A DNA stretch of 64,000 nucleotides. Source: Methanobrevibacter millerae (GTDB lineage Archaea > Methanobacteriota > Methanobacteria > Methanobacteriales > Methanobacteriaceae). Under the pieces are notes generated by a model. That model searched no databases, was not told where the DNA came from, and saw only the letters and a list, made by a program, of their open reading frames with translations. Both the position numbers and the translations under genes were made by a program. This document shows, piece by piece, positions 1 through 12,300 of the stretch. Where the stretch lies: contig SUTF01000005.1 in NCBI GenBank assembly GCA_015063005.1, positions 62,001-126,000 on the forward strand. The letters run 5' to 3'. Every line of letters begins with the position of its first letter. The stretch's first letter is position 1.

Positions 1-3000
1 GGAAAATTGTATTCTTTTCAATAATACTGCATATACTTCCACTCCTGTGAAGGGTACTGGTCTTGAAAATGGTGGTGGAGCAATATGTGCCAATAATATG
101 ACTTATGTCTTTGTAGACAATTGTACATTCTTAAACAATACTATTCTCGGCCATTCTAATATTGGTGGTGGAGCAATAATGTTTAAGGCGGGTTCCGCTT
201 TCAATGTAACAAATAGTCTATTCATGTATAATGGGGGAGCTTCTGGTAATCATATGGCAACATATGGTGGGGCTATTGCTGAAATTCATGTAGAACAGGA
301 TCCATCTATCTGTACAATTGTTAATTGTACTTTTATTAACAACACGGGTAATACTGGTTCTTCACTTCTTGTTCAATCTGCAGCAGTTATCGGAAACCAG
401 TTTATCAATTCAGGTATTGCCTACCATTGGGGAGCTAGAAGGGTGTGTGAATACAATTCATTTATCAACTGTGGCATTGACTTCCTGCATATGGGATGGG
501 GTCTTGTTAAGCAAAACTGGTATGGGGTTAACCCATCATCAAGCAATGATCACATTGTAGCAGAAATTATCAATGATGGTGGAAAAATTTATGTAAGCTT
601 TTCAAGGGATGGTGCTGGAAACAACATTACCCATCCTGAGAATTTAAATTCAAGAAACGTCAGATTCATTGGTGATGTCAAATATGATAATGTAGATATG
701 ATTGCGGGTGTTGCTGTAAATGAGATGAATAAAACATTAAAAGAGGGTCATTTGTATGCAGTAAATGCAACTGTCGACAACCAATTTTTGGAATTATACT
801 TCAAATATGTGGAAAATAATAATTTTACATATACAATTCCTACAGTCAACGAATCATATGCTCCGGGTAATGCTGGTGAATTTAAAATAAAAGGCAGCGA
901 TAAGATTTATCATAGTTTATATGAAGCTATAAATGATGCATTGTTAATGGATGGCGATGCAACAATTTATGTGGCTGAAGGAACCTATACTGAAAAATGG
1001 TCCGATAAATACTATAACTATGAATACATGAATTATAATTTCGATATAACCTCAAATGATAAGACAATTACAATTATTGGTGCAGGTAACGATAAAAGTA
1101 TTTTTAAAGGTGAAACTGCTGGATTAAAAATTAGTGGAAATTCAATTTTCAGGTTCGTCAATATTACCTTTGCAGACTTTACAGACAATGTTTTCACATT
1201 CAACTCCATTAATTCAAATATTTCATTTACCAATTGTATATTCAGAAATATTTCAACAGACCGTGTAATCTGTTTAGGCGGTGAAAACTCCACATTGTTC
1301 ATTGACGGGTGTTATTTTGAAAAGGTCACAACTCATCCGTTCTGGAATGTGGCAAACAATTCATATGTGGTAATAGACTCCACATTTTTTGACCGTACCA
1401 ATTATGATTACATGTTTAATGATGTTTACACAATCAATGATTATAAAAACCATATAATGTATGTTTATCATAACTTAAGTGGTTATTATGTCTTTAATCA
1501 TAACTTTTTGGTGAATTCAGCTAACAGTGAATTTGATTGCAGTCCGTATATTTACCTATCAAACAGAACTATTAACTTAGGTGATAGTGTTGACATTGTA
1601 GCAGATTTCAATTATTTTTCAAATGAATCAGGAAGGTATCATTTCAACTCCAATTTCATAGATGATTTTACTGTATATATTAATACTGCAAGCGGATCAA
1701 ATAAGGTTAATTTACATGATGGTATTGCATGCTTAAAATATACTCCTACTGATTCAGGTGTGCAGACAATCATTGTTAGATATGGTGGTAAAAATGTAGC
1801 TTTGTCCCTTCATATCAATCCAAGACAAACTCCTACATTTAGTGTAGAAGGTACAGATAATATTGTAGCAACATTACCTAGTGATGCTAAAGGTAATGTT
1901 ATATTCAATGTCAATGGTAATGAAATTACTAAGGAAGTGATAAATGGTACTGCAAGTATTGATTTATCTCCATTAAGTGATATTAAATATGCTGTTGATG
2001 TCAGGTATTCCGGTGATACAAAATATATGTCAGCTAATACTACATTAGTATTTTCACCTATTAGGGATATTACTCAGCTAGATATCAGATGCAGTGATGC
2101 AATGGTATATGGTGATTTCACAATTGATGTATATACTAATGCCAATGGTACTATGAAGTTAATACTTGATGGTGTTGAATATACTACTGTCATTAATAAT
2201 AATGTTGCTTCATTCAATATTAAGAATCTAACTGCAGGCATTCATGATATATTAGCTATTTATGAAGGTAATAGGTATTATTTACCTGAAAACACAACTG
2301 GCAGCATTAACATTATAAAATATAATCCTACTTTAACCTCTTATGTAAAGACAGTACTTTCAAGTGAAAACGTAATAATGAACATTACATTGAATGATGA
2401 TATCACCTCTGAAGTATATGTTTTTGTTAAGGGTAAGGCGTATAAAACCACTGTGGTCAATGGTGTTGGATATTTGAATTTCACAAGATTACATGGTGGA
2501 GATTATGATTATAGGCTTTATTTCAATGGAAATGATAAGTATTATCCATCTGATCTTAATGGGTCATTCACAGTCATCAAATTAAATGTTATTTATGTTG
2601 ACGGAAATAACGGTAATGATGAAAACATGGGTACCTCAAGAAGTGATGCATTGAAAACATTAAAATGTGCACTTGAATGTATCCGTAATGGTGGTACCAT
2701 ATACATGTACGATGGAATTTATAGTGGGGTTGACAATGTTGGATTGACGGTCACTCAATCAGCAAGCATTGTTGGATTAGGTGATGTTGTATTCGATGCC
2801 CAATCAAAAAGCCATTTCCTTAAAATAGATGGTGGATTGAAAGTACAATTAAAAAATATTGTCTTTAAAAACATGAAAGACTACGGTATCGATATTTCCA
2901 GAGTATGTACAGTCAATGTTGAGAATTGTACATTTTTAAATGGAAGGGGTAATGTCTTAATAAATAATGGGGATTTAACCGTAACTGATTCAACCTTTAA

Positions 3001-6000
3001 AAATTTCAATTCGGATGCTGTAATTATAAATTATGTTACCTTAAATTTACATAATTCCACATTCGACTCTCTTGTTTCAAGTCCGTCTAAAGGTTTAGCC
3101 GTATCAAATTATGGAACATCAAACATTGATTATTGTACTTTTAAGGATTCATCCATCTATGGTGATGAAAGAGTTTATGGTCTTGTTTATAATGAAGGTG
3201 CAATGTCTCTTGATTATTGTCTTTTCGATTCAAACACTGCTACATTTATAATGCATCCTATCGGAACCGCGAATATTTATAATGTTGGTGAGTTGAATGC
3301 AACTTACAATGTGTTCATGAAAACCAAAGAAATAACGATGCAGGAGTACTATGACTTTGAAAATCACATATATGTTGACTTATATAATGATATCTCAGGC
3401 TCCGCTTATGTTGATTATAACTGGTGGGATTGCATCGAGTCCCCATATGAATTGCATTTAATTAATGTCAAGCCGGATTTATGGATTGTTCCAGATGCAA
3501 ATATCGGAGAATATGTACCATTGGATATTGGAGACAATCTTGATGTAATCATTCATTTGTCCTTAAACAATGGAAGCTATTTGAAAGGCAGCGGACTTCC
3601 TTTATATGAAGCATCATTTGATGGAATAGTCAATCAAATAAATAATTATGTTGTTTCCTACAATTTCAATAAGACTTCTGCGAAAGCTTCCTTTAATGTT
3701 CCATTCATTATTGGCGGTTTGGAAACTTCATATCTGATTGAAGTTGGTAAAAACTACTCATACATGGATGTCAATAAGAGCGATATAGGTTATGGACAAA
3801 CGCTTCAAATTAAAATCAACGTATCCTCTGATACTTCAATACCAACCGGTATTGTAACTGTTATCCTGGGCAATAACAACTATAATTCAACATTGGCCAA
3901 TGGATATGCGTCATTCAATATTAATAAGTTAATGCCGGGCACTTATGATTTGAAGGTTATATATGAAGGTAATGATGACTTCTTTAAGAATTACTATTAT
4001 GGAAATGTAACTGTATTCAAACAGAAAACACAAATTTCCATAGATTTGGAAGACATTATGGTTGGCCAGAAAGGTGTTGCTCACATTTCAATAGAGCCTA
4101 ATACATTGGTAAACGCTCTTGGATACATCTATATTGATGGTGTAAGACGTAATATATATTTCTACCAAGGAAAAGCAACATATGAATTGAAAAAATTTGA
4201 CTTGGGACAATATGACATAAAAGTTGAATTTTTAGGAAATAATTATTACTATCCATCAAATGCAAGCACATTATTCAATGTACACAAGTATCGCGTAAAC
4301 CTAACTCTTTCAATTGATGACATACATGTCGGTGAGAGGGCATATCTTTATATTTCAAAAGATCCTAGCGATTTGTCCGGTGATGTCCATTTCATTGTAG
4401 AAGGAACTACACAAAGGGATGATTATGCTTATTTAAGTCCTGAACAGTCTGAAACCAGAATTACATTGAAAAATCTTGGTGGAGGTACATATAATATAAC
4501 TGTATTCTACGATGGGGACAGCAAATATGATCCTTTCAATACTACAATTTCATTCACTGTAATCAAATACACTCCTGATTTCAATGTAACGGTTACACAT
4601 AATGATACCAATGCGCATTTCGATTTCAATTTAACTTCAAGCGAATACAGCGTTCCTATTGGTGGTGTTATACAATTCTGGCACAATGACAATATTACAT
4701 ATATCAATGTCACTGACGGTTATGCATCACATGACATTAACTTGACTGAAGGATATAACTATCTCTTTGCCTATTATATGGGTGATGCGAATTATAACTA
4801 TTCATTGTGGAATTCGACTATTGTAATCAATATTCCATTTGTTTTAACTGGTGAGGATGTGGTGATGAATGTTGGCGATAATAAGGGATATACTGTTAAT
4901 TTAACTACTCCTTATGGAAGGCCATTGGTCAACCAGTCAATAATATTCAATTTCACAGGAGATTTATACAGAGGATTCACTGACGGTAACGGAAGCATAT
5001 TCTTCCCAATGGATTATCTTGATGCCGGAATTTATAATATAACAGTTTTATATAATGAAACTTCAATTAACAATACGATAACTGTATTGAAAAATTCCGA
5101 TTATCCGATGGAAATTGAATTCACGGAAAATGGCGATGGTGATGAAATAGTCTTTATTATAACCCTTCCTAATGATGCAATAGGCAATGTTACAATCAAT
5201 GGTAATGTTGTCAAAGTTGTTGATGGAAAGGCTGAATTATTATTATCTGATTTGCCTGCGGGAAATCAGACATTTTACATTAATTATTCTGGTGATAGAA
5301 AATATGAAAATAAATCAGAAAATATTACTATAAATGTGGGAGATGATAAGAAAACAATTTTACAAGCACCTAATATTGAAATGTATTATCACGATGGAAC
5401 AAGATTTGAAGTTCTATTGACAGATAGAAACTCAAATCCTTTAGCAGCACAGACAGTAACCATAAATATAAATGGCGTTGGCTATAATGTCGTTACAAAA
5501 GATGATGGAAAAGCATCCATTGCTCTTAATCTAGCAAGTGGACGTTATACTGTCTTTGTTTCATTTGAAAGTGATGATTATACAAATTCATATGTAAACT
5601 CAACTGTATTCATCAAACCGACTGTTGAAGGTTGGGACCTTACTAAGGTATTTAGAAATTCATCAAGATATGTAGCAAGATTCTATGATTTCAACGGTAA
5701 CTTGCTAACTTCTGGTGAGGCAATATTCAACATAAACGGTATAATGTATAAGAGAAATATCAACTCAGAAGGTTTAGCTAGTTTAGCTATCAATTTGGAT
5801 CCTAATAAATATGTTATAACCACTACCAATCCGGTTACCGGAGAAATGGTTTCAAATACTGTAACAGTTCTTTCATGTGTTGTCGAGAATCATGATTTGG
5901 TAAAATATTATAAGAATGATTCAAAATACACTGTAAGGGCATTGGATTCAAAAGGAAATCCTGTTGGTGCAGGTGAATATGTAGTGTTTAATATCAATGG

Positions 6001-6379
6001 AGTATACTATGCTCGCCAAACCGATGATAACGGTTATGCAAGCTTAGCTATCAACTTAAATCCTGGTGATTACATTATCACTGCAGAATATAACTTCTGT
6101 AAGGTATCTAACAATATTAAAGTTCGCCCAATATTGAGTGCATACAATTTGGTTAAGAAATCTGGAACATCAAATCCATTCAGAGCATTTCTTTTAGACA
6201 GTCGTGGAAGACCTCTTGAAGGTGCAACAGTAACTTTTAATGTTAATGGTGTATTTTATGAAAGAATAACTGACATAGATGGTGTCGCAAAATTAAACAT
6301 TAATTTAATGCCTGGTAGATATATTATAACTTCAATGTATAATGGAGCAAGCATTTCAAATAATATAACTATCGCATAA
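1..6379 (+). CDS. adhesin-like surface protein, 5'-truncated by window edge
   Basis: The reading frame is open from base 2, so the gene begins upstream of the window; a GTG at 47 is inside the protein. The visible ~2125 residues start in right-handed beta-helix repeats of the NCxFxNN type. Ig-like strands and a second helix follow, the helix opening near nt 2590 with the YVDGNNGNDENMGTS pattern. A run of Big/Ig-like domains with recurring YxGNxxYxxS motifs comes next. The last ~340 residues are four copies of an ~85-residue module with the core FNINGVxYxR..DxxGxAxLxINLxPGxYxI. No membrane anchor or pseudomurein-binding repeat is visible. Proteins of this design are secreted adhesin-like proteins of Methanobrevibacter, thought to bind partners or substrates at the cell surface. 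The next gene starts 14 nt downstream, so the two are probably cotranscribed. The ligand cannot be inferred. Confidence 0.85.
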   Translation, partial: ENCILFNNTAYTSTPVKGTGLENGGGAICANNMTYVFVDNCTFLNNTILGHSNIGGGAIMFKAGSAFNVTNSLFMYNGGASGNHMATYGGAIAEIHVEQDPSICTIVNCTFINNTGNTGSSLLVQSAAVIGNQFINSGIAYHWGARRVCEYNSFINCGIDFLHMGWGLVKQNWYGVNPSSSNDHIVAEIINDGGKIYVSFSRDGAGNNITHPENLNSRNVRFIGDVKYDNVDMIAGVAVNEMNKTLKEGHLYAVNATVDNQFLELYFKYVENNNFTYTIPTVNESYAPGNAGEFKIKGSDKIYHSLYEAINDALLMDGDATIYVAEGTYTEKWSDKYYNYEYMNYNFDITSNDKTITIIGAGNDKSIFKGETAGLKISGNSIFRFVNITFADFTDNVFTFNSINSNISFTNCIFRNISTDRVICLGGENSTLFIDGCYFEKVTTHPFWNVANNSYVVIDSTFFDRTNYDYMFNDVYTINDYKNHIMYVYHNLSGYYVFNHNFLVNSANSEFDCSPYIYLSNRTINLGDSVDIVADFNYFSNESGRYHFNSNFIDDFTVYINTASGSNKVNLHDGIACLKYTPTDSGVQTIIVRYGGKNVALSLHINPRQTPTFSVEGTDNIVATLPSDAKGNVIFNVNGNEITKEVINGTASIDLSPLSDIKYAVDVRYSGDTKYMSANTTLVFSPIRDITQLDIRCSDAMVYGDFTIDVYTNANGTMKLILDGVEYTTVINNNVASFNIKNLTAGIHDILAIYEGNRYYLPENTTGSINIIKYNPTLTSYVKTVLSSENVIMNITLNDDITSEVYVFVKGKAYKTTVVNGVGYLNFTRLHGGDYDYRLYFNGNDKYYPSDLNGSFTVIKLNVIYVDGNNGNDENMGTSRSDALKTLKCALECIRNGGTIYMYDGIYSGVDNVGLTVTQSASIVGLGDVVFDAQSKSHFLKIDGGLKVQLKNIVFKNMKDYGIDISRVCTVNVENCTFLNGRGNVLINNGDLTVTDSTFKNFNSDAVIINYVTLNLHNSTFDSLVSSPSKGLAVSNYGTSNIDYCTFKDSSIYGDERVYGLVYNEGAMSLDYCLFDSNTATFIMHPIGTANIYNVGELNATYNVFMKTKEITMQEYYDFENHIYVDLYNDISGSAYVDYNWWDCIESPYELHLINVKPDLWIVPDANIGEYVPLDIGDNLDVIIHLSLNNGSYLKGSGLPLYEASFDGIVNQINNYVVSYNFNKTSAKASFNVPFIIGGLETSYLIEVGKNYSYMDVNKSDIGYGQTLQIKINVSSDTSIPTGIVTVILGNNNYNSTLANGYASFNINKLMPGTYDLKVIYEGNDDFFKNYYYGNVTVFKQKTQISIDLEDIMVGQKGVAHISIEPNTLVNALGYIYIDGVRRNIYFYQGKATYELKKFDLGQYDIKVEFLGNNYYYPSNASTLFNVHKYRVNLTLSIDDIHVGERAYLYISKDPSDLSGDVHFIVEGTTQRDDYAYLSPEQSETRITLKNLGGGTYNITVFYDGDSKYDPFNTTISFTVIKYTPDFNVTVTHNDTNAHFDFNLTSSEYSVPIGGVIQFWHNDNITYINVTDGYASHDINLTEGYNYLFAYYMGDANYNYSLWNSTIVINIPFVLTGEDVVMNVGDNKGYTVNLTTPYGRPLVNQSIIFNFTGDLYRGFTDGNGSIFFPMDYLDAGIYNITVLYNETSINNTITVLKNSDYPMEIEFTENGDGDEIVFIITLPNDAIGNVTINGNVVKVVDGKAELLLSDLPAGNQTFYINYSGDRKYENKSENITINVGDDKKTILQAPNIEMYYHDGTRFEVLLTDRNSNPLAAQTVTININGVGYNVVTKDDGKASIALNLASGRYTVFVSFESDDYTNSYVNSTVFIKPTVEGWDLTKVFRNSSRYVARFYDFNGNLLTSGEAIFNINGIMYKRNINSEGLASLAINLDPNKYVITTTNPVTGEMVSNTVTVLSCVVENHDLVKYYKNDSKYTVRALDSKGNPVGAGEYVVFNINGVYYARQTDDNGYASLAINLNPGDYIITAEYNFCKVSNNIKVRPILSAYNLVKKSGTSNPFRAFLLDSRGRPLEGATVTFNVNGVFYERITDIDGVAKLNINLMPGRYIITSMYNGASISNNITIA

Positions 6380-6393
6380 CGGAGGATTAATTT

Positions 6394-9300
6394 ATGAATA
6401 AAAAACCAATAATAATTATTTTATTAATTATTTCAATGTTTTTATGTGTTTCTGCTGTTAGTGCAACTAACAGCACACAATATTATGTTGATTCAGGCGT
6501 CGATGTAAGTGGAGATGGAAGTCAAAACGCTCCATTCAAGACAATTGAAGAAGCAATAAATGTCGTAGATGAAAGCAAAACGACAGAAATTTACATTAAT
6601 GGAAGCGGAAATTATAAGCTTAAAAATACTTTAACTTTAAATTACAATCATAATCAGACAAGCTTGTCATTTATCGGATTGAATAATCCTACATTGGATA
6701 CTTCAACAGCTATGTTCAAGGTATCTAATGCAAATTCAAACATTGTATTTTCAAATTTCACTTTCACCTCTTTAGGTGGTACTAAACAGATTTTATCACA
6801 AAGTGGTGGTAATACAGTAACATTTGATGGATGTACTTTTAAAAATATTGCAGCTCCTTCTGATAATAAAGGTTTGTTTACTGGTGAAGATTCTTATTTG
6901 TACTTTAAAAATTCAAAATTTTTAAATTTTAAAAGTAACTATCCAGTTATTGTTTTAAACAATTTTCAACATGTATCAATGTCCAATTGTGAGGTTAATT
7001 CTGTTGGAAGGGTGATTTATTCAACTATAAACAATGCAAAAAAAGGCGGATCTGTTGATATTCATGATTCAAGATTCTCAAACTGTTATTATCCGATTAA
7101 ATTAACTGTCAATATAGTAAACATTACTAATTCACAGTTCACTGACACTAATGGTAATGTAATTTATCATGATGCAAAAGCAGATAACTTTAAGAGAAAT
7201 ACTGAAATTTATATTGATAACTCCAAGTTCATTTCTAATGTCTATGATGTAAGCCGTGATGCTGAAAATGAATTTGACAATGCTCCAACCGGTTGGGGAG
7301 ATCACAATGGTGGAGCAATATATTCACAAGCAAAAGTCCTAAACGTTACAAATTCACTATTTAAGGATAATATGGTAACACAAGGATCAGGTGACCTATA
7401 TATGACTCTTAAAGGTGCTGGAATATATGCTTTCAACATCAATTGTATAAACACTACCTTTGATGGCAATAAGCTAATTGGAGGTACATTAAATGGTGGT
7501 TGTACTAAGGATGGTGCAGCTATTTATTCAACAGATAATGCAAATGTCTACAATTCAACATTCATAAACAATCATGTTGATATTGAAAACGGTGGAGCAA
7601 TCTACTGTGAATATAAGTTAAATGTTTATGGTAGTCTATTTTCAAACAACACTCAACCTAAAGGTTACAGTTCAATCACCTTTTTAGGAAACAGTAACAT
7701 AAATGATAATATATTCTTGGATTTGGGCAATAATGTAGTTGCAAACAAAACAGATAAATATAATGTGGATTATAACTGGTGGAATACTAACGAAAGACCT
7801 AATTTCATAGCAAATAATTGGATTATTTTGGATCTTGAAAGTGAATCTGATTCTTTAGTAAACGGTAGTCCAGCAGTATTTACATTAGCATTCAAAAATG
7901 TTAAATATGTAAATGGAACTGTATGTGAATACAATAGTACTTTAAGTGACAGATTACTTAAGGCAGTATTTGACACAGGAATAATCCAAGAATCTGGAAA
8001 CAGTTCTTATGAAGTAAAATCAGTAAAAGCTGACTTCACATATATTCCTGAAGGACAAATCGGTGATGTTGTTACATTGAAAGTTTTCAGTGATGACAAT
8101 ATAATTCTAACTAAGGAGTATGTTATATCTGAACCATATTTGAATATTCAAACAGAAGACATATTTGTCGGTGAAAATGCAATAGTCAATGTTAATATTC
8201 ACTCCAGCAGACAAAATGGAACTGTAACTCTCAAAATTGATGGAAAAACATATACTAATAAATCCAATAACAATAAAGCTATTTTTAATATAAGTGGATT
8301 GGAATCAGGATTCCATGAAATTATGGCAGAATTTGATGGTATGCAAGCTACATCAAACATAACTGTAACTAAACTCAATACAACAGCATCAATTAAAATA
8401 AATGGTGAAATTGGTGCAGGAAATGATATTGTATTGGAAATTGCCTTGGATTCTGATGCAACCGGAACCATTGAAATTAATGTAAATGGTGTGGATGATT
8501 TAATTCCTGTAAATTATGGTACTGCTACATATAACATTAATTCACTTCTGCCTGTTGATTATGTTATTAACATAACTTATTCTGGAGATGGAAAATATAA
8601 TCCAGTCAAAAACTCAACAATGTTCCATGTTGTTAAAGCTCCTATTTCACTCAATGTCACTGCTGACAATATTCGTGTTGATGAAGATTTAATCGTAAAA
8701 GTAGCATTTAATGAAAGCGATGTTGATGGAAATGTTACAATTTTGTTGAATGGTGTTGAAAAAGGAACTGCAAATATTTTATATGGTGCGGGTAGATTAT
8801 ATATTGGAAATCTTGATGCTGGAAATTATACAATATCTGCAATTTATGATGGTGGAATCAAATACCTTGCAACTCAAGCAAACTCTACTGTAAGCGTGGG
8901 TAAACAGAATTCTACATTCGATATTAGCGTTTCACAAAATAAAGACAATACAATTAAGTTAGTAGTTGACATCAATGCAACAGGTAACGTAACCTTTGTT
9001 GTAGGAAATGTTGAAAAAACTGTAGATATCGTAAATAATCAAGCTATTTTAGATAATGTCAAGTTAAATAATGCAAATTATGTTGCTGAAGTAACATATA
9101 ATGGAGATAAGAATTATTATCCATCTGTAAGTGAATATACATTCACTATAAAAAATAAAAAATTGGTTATCAAGTATTATGTTGATGGAATGGTATCTAA
9201 ATCAGGTGATGGTAGTAGAACCAATCCATTTAAAACTATTAATGAAGCGGTAAATCATGTTGTTGATAATTATACCATAGAAATCTATATTTTACCTGAT

Positions 9301-12300
9301 GAATATTCAATTGATTCTAAAATCACTCTTGATTATGATAACAAAGGTAAGGAAACTACCTTAACCTTCCTTGGATGGGGTGGTGACACTCCAATAATTA
9401 ACAGTGCAGTTGGTTCTTCTGCTGTGAATACATTCAGAATAGGCCAAAATTCCACTGTATACTTTGAAAATATTCAATTCGTAGAACCGGGAGACAGATT
9501 CTTCAACTTGGATAGTGGTGATTTAACATTTACTGATTGTATATTTGAAAAAGCAAAAAATGATGTTTTCAAATCAACAATTTATGTGAGTGGTGGAAAC
9601 TTAACATTGAACTCAGTTGACATTCAGGATTGTGATTATTCTGGAGCTAGCGGAGGATTTATGCATATTGCATCTAAATCAGCTAATGTTTTAATAAATG
9701 ATTCCAAATTCTCATATAATACTGGTAGAGATGCATCTGTAATATATACTCAGGGAACTGGTCAAAATGTAGTAATCAATGTTACTATTCTTAATTCTCT
9801 CTTCAAGGGAAATAATAATGCGTTGCTTCTAGGTAGTGTAACAACAATAGACAATTGTACTTTTGAAAATAACTTGGGTAAATCTATCATATTCTCTTCA
9901 AAAATTAGTAATTTTGGAGATAACAATGATTTATACATAACTAACTCCAAATTTTCAGGAAATACTGCTGCACATGCTGTTGAATCAGCAGGAAACCTAT
10001 TATATATTGAAAATTCAACATTCACAAATAACATTAATGGTAATGGATTGGTTTATGCACACAGATCATCCCAGGATTCAAGTCAATTCATTGTAGCACC
10101 TAAAGTTTATGTATATGATTCATTATTTGAACATAATGATGTCGGTAACGGTGCAATATATTCCTATGTGGGTATTGAAAACGTTTCATCATCAAGATTC
10201 GTTGAAAACACTGGATTGAAAGGAGCTGCCATATTTAACTATGGAAATCTTACTGTTTATAATTCAACATTCGAGAAAAATAACATTACTTCCGATAAGG
10301 ATGGTGCAGCCATCTATGTTGAGCGAGGAAATGAAGTAAATATTAACTATTCTTCATTTAAGAATAATAAAGCATTAGGTGTAAACAATGCAATAACTAT
10401 CATGTCTGTTTCAGGAAATACAGTCATTAATAACAATGCATTCTACGACAATGATGGATATGATGTATATAACAAAGGTATCTCTGAAATTAATGCGGAT
10501 TCCAATTGGTGGGGAAGCAATGATAATCCAAATTTAAACATTAATGTAAGTAATTGGGTTATTTTGACTGCGTCTTCAACTCCAAACTTCAATAATACTA
10601 CAGTAAACGCTAATTTCAACTACCTTAAAACAATAGATAATGAAACTGTTCCATATAATTCATCCATTCCTGACAGGGAAGTCAGATTCGCTTCTGATGA
10701 TGGTGAATTTGAAGACGGATACTATGGTGGATTTGTCTTTACTGGCGTGGATGGTGATACAATATTCACTCCTGATGAAGGAAACTTCACTATTGATGTA
10801 TTCGTCGATGATAAATATATCACAACAATAAACGGAACTTTAAAGATAAAAACACTTCCTGAAATCTCAATCGATGTCAATGATACATTAATTGGGGATT
10901 CTGCTGTTATAATCATAACTGTTGGCAATGCTACAGGTAATGTAACAGTAAATGTTGCAAACTACACAGAAACAGTTGAATTAAACAATTCTATTGCACA
11001 GTTAACAATTCCAGGATTATCCGTAGGTGATTATGAAGTATCTGCTATCTATAATGGGGATGATGATTATTTAACCACAAATGGCACTGCCAATTTTTCT
11101 GTATTGAAATTGGATACTCCAATTGATCTTTCATTTGATGGTGAACGTTTAATCATTAAATTATTAAATGATACAACTGGTAGTGTAACTATTGATGCTA
11201 AAGTAAGAAATTACACATCAAAACTCAATAAGGGACAAGCAATTGTTGACATTACCTCATTAGGTGATGGTAATTTCACGTTAATTGCATCATATCCTGG
11301 TGATGGAAGATATAATCCAGTAAATGGATTAATAGATGTTGAAGTTAAAGTGAATAAATCTAAAACATCTCCTGAAATATTGATTGATGTCGATGACACA
11401 AATGTCGGAAATCCAGTTAATGTGGTGGTAACTGTCGTCAATGCAACCGGTAATGTTACAATTACTGTTGGGGATTATGAAAATACAGTTGTTTTAGCTA
11501 ATTCCGTTGCCCACATAAGCATTTCAGATTTACCTGCGGGAGATTATAAAGTAACTGTTCTTTATAATGGTGATGACAATTATTTAGTTGATGATAAGAC
11601 TGCAAGCTTTTCAGTATTGAAATTAAATTCCACAATGGATGTTTCATTTGATGATGAAAAAATCACTGTAAAATTGCCTAAAGATGCAACTGGTGTCGTG
11701 ACAGTCACTGCCAATGACACAGTATTGTCCTCAAACATAACATACGGTCAAGCGATTGTCGATGTCTCTTCATTGGATAGTGGAAAATATACTATAAGTG
11801 TAGATTATGCTGGTGATGATAATTATGATCCAATCAACAAATCATTGAGCATTGAAATTGAACCAAAAATCATTCTAAAAGCATATGATTTGATTAAATA
11901 CTTTAAATCTGCTGATAGGTTCAAGGTTACTTTAAACGATACCAATGGTAATGTTTTAGCAAACAAACAATTGATTGTCAATATTAATGGAAAAGATTAC
12001 ACCAGATCCACAGATTCTGATGGTATCATGACCATGGCAATTAATTTGGATGCAGGTAATTATTCCGTAACAGTTACCTATGATGATAATGGTACATCAA
12101 TAACTTCAAACGCTACAATTCAGGTAATTTCTACAATATCCGGAAACGATGTTACAAAAATGTTTAGAAATGGAACCCAATACTATGCTACATTTGTTGA
12201 CAGCAATGGAAATCCTCTTCCGGAGGGTACTGAAGTGACATTCAACATTAATGGTGTGATGTATAAGCGTATGACAAATGCTAGTGGTACTGCCAGACTC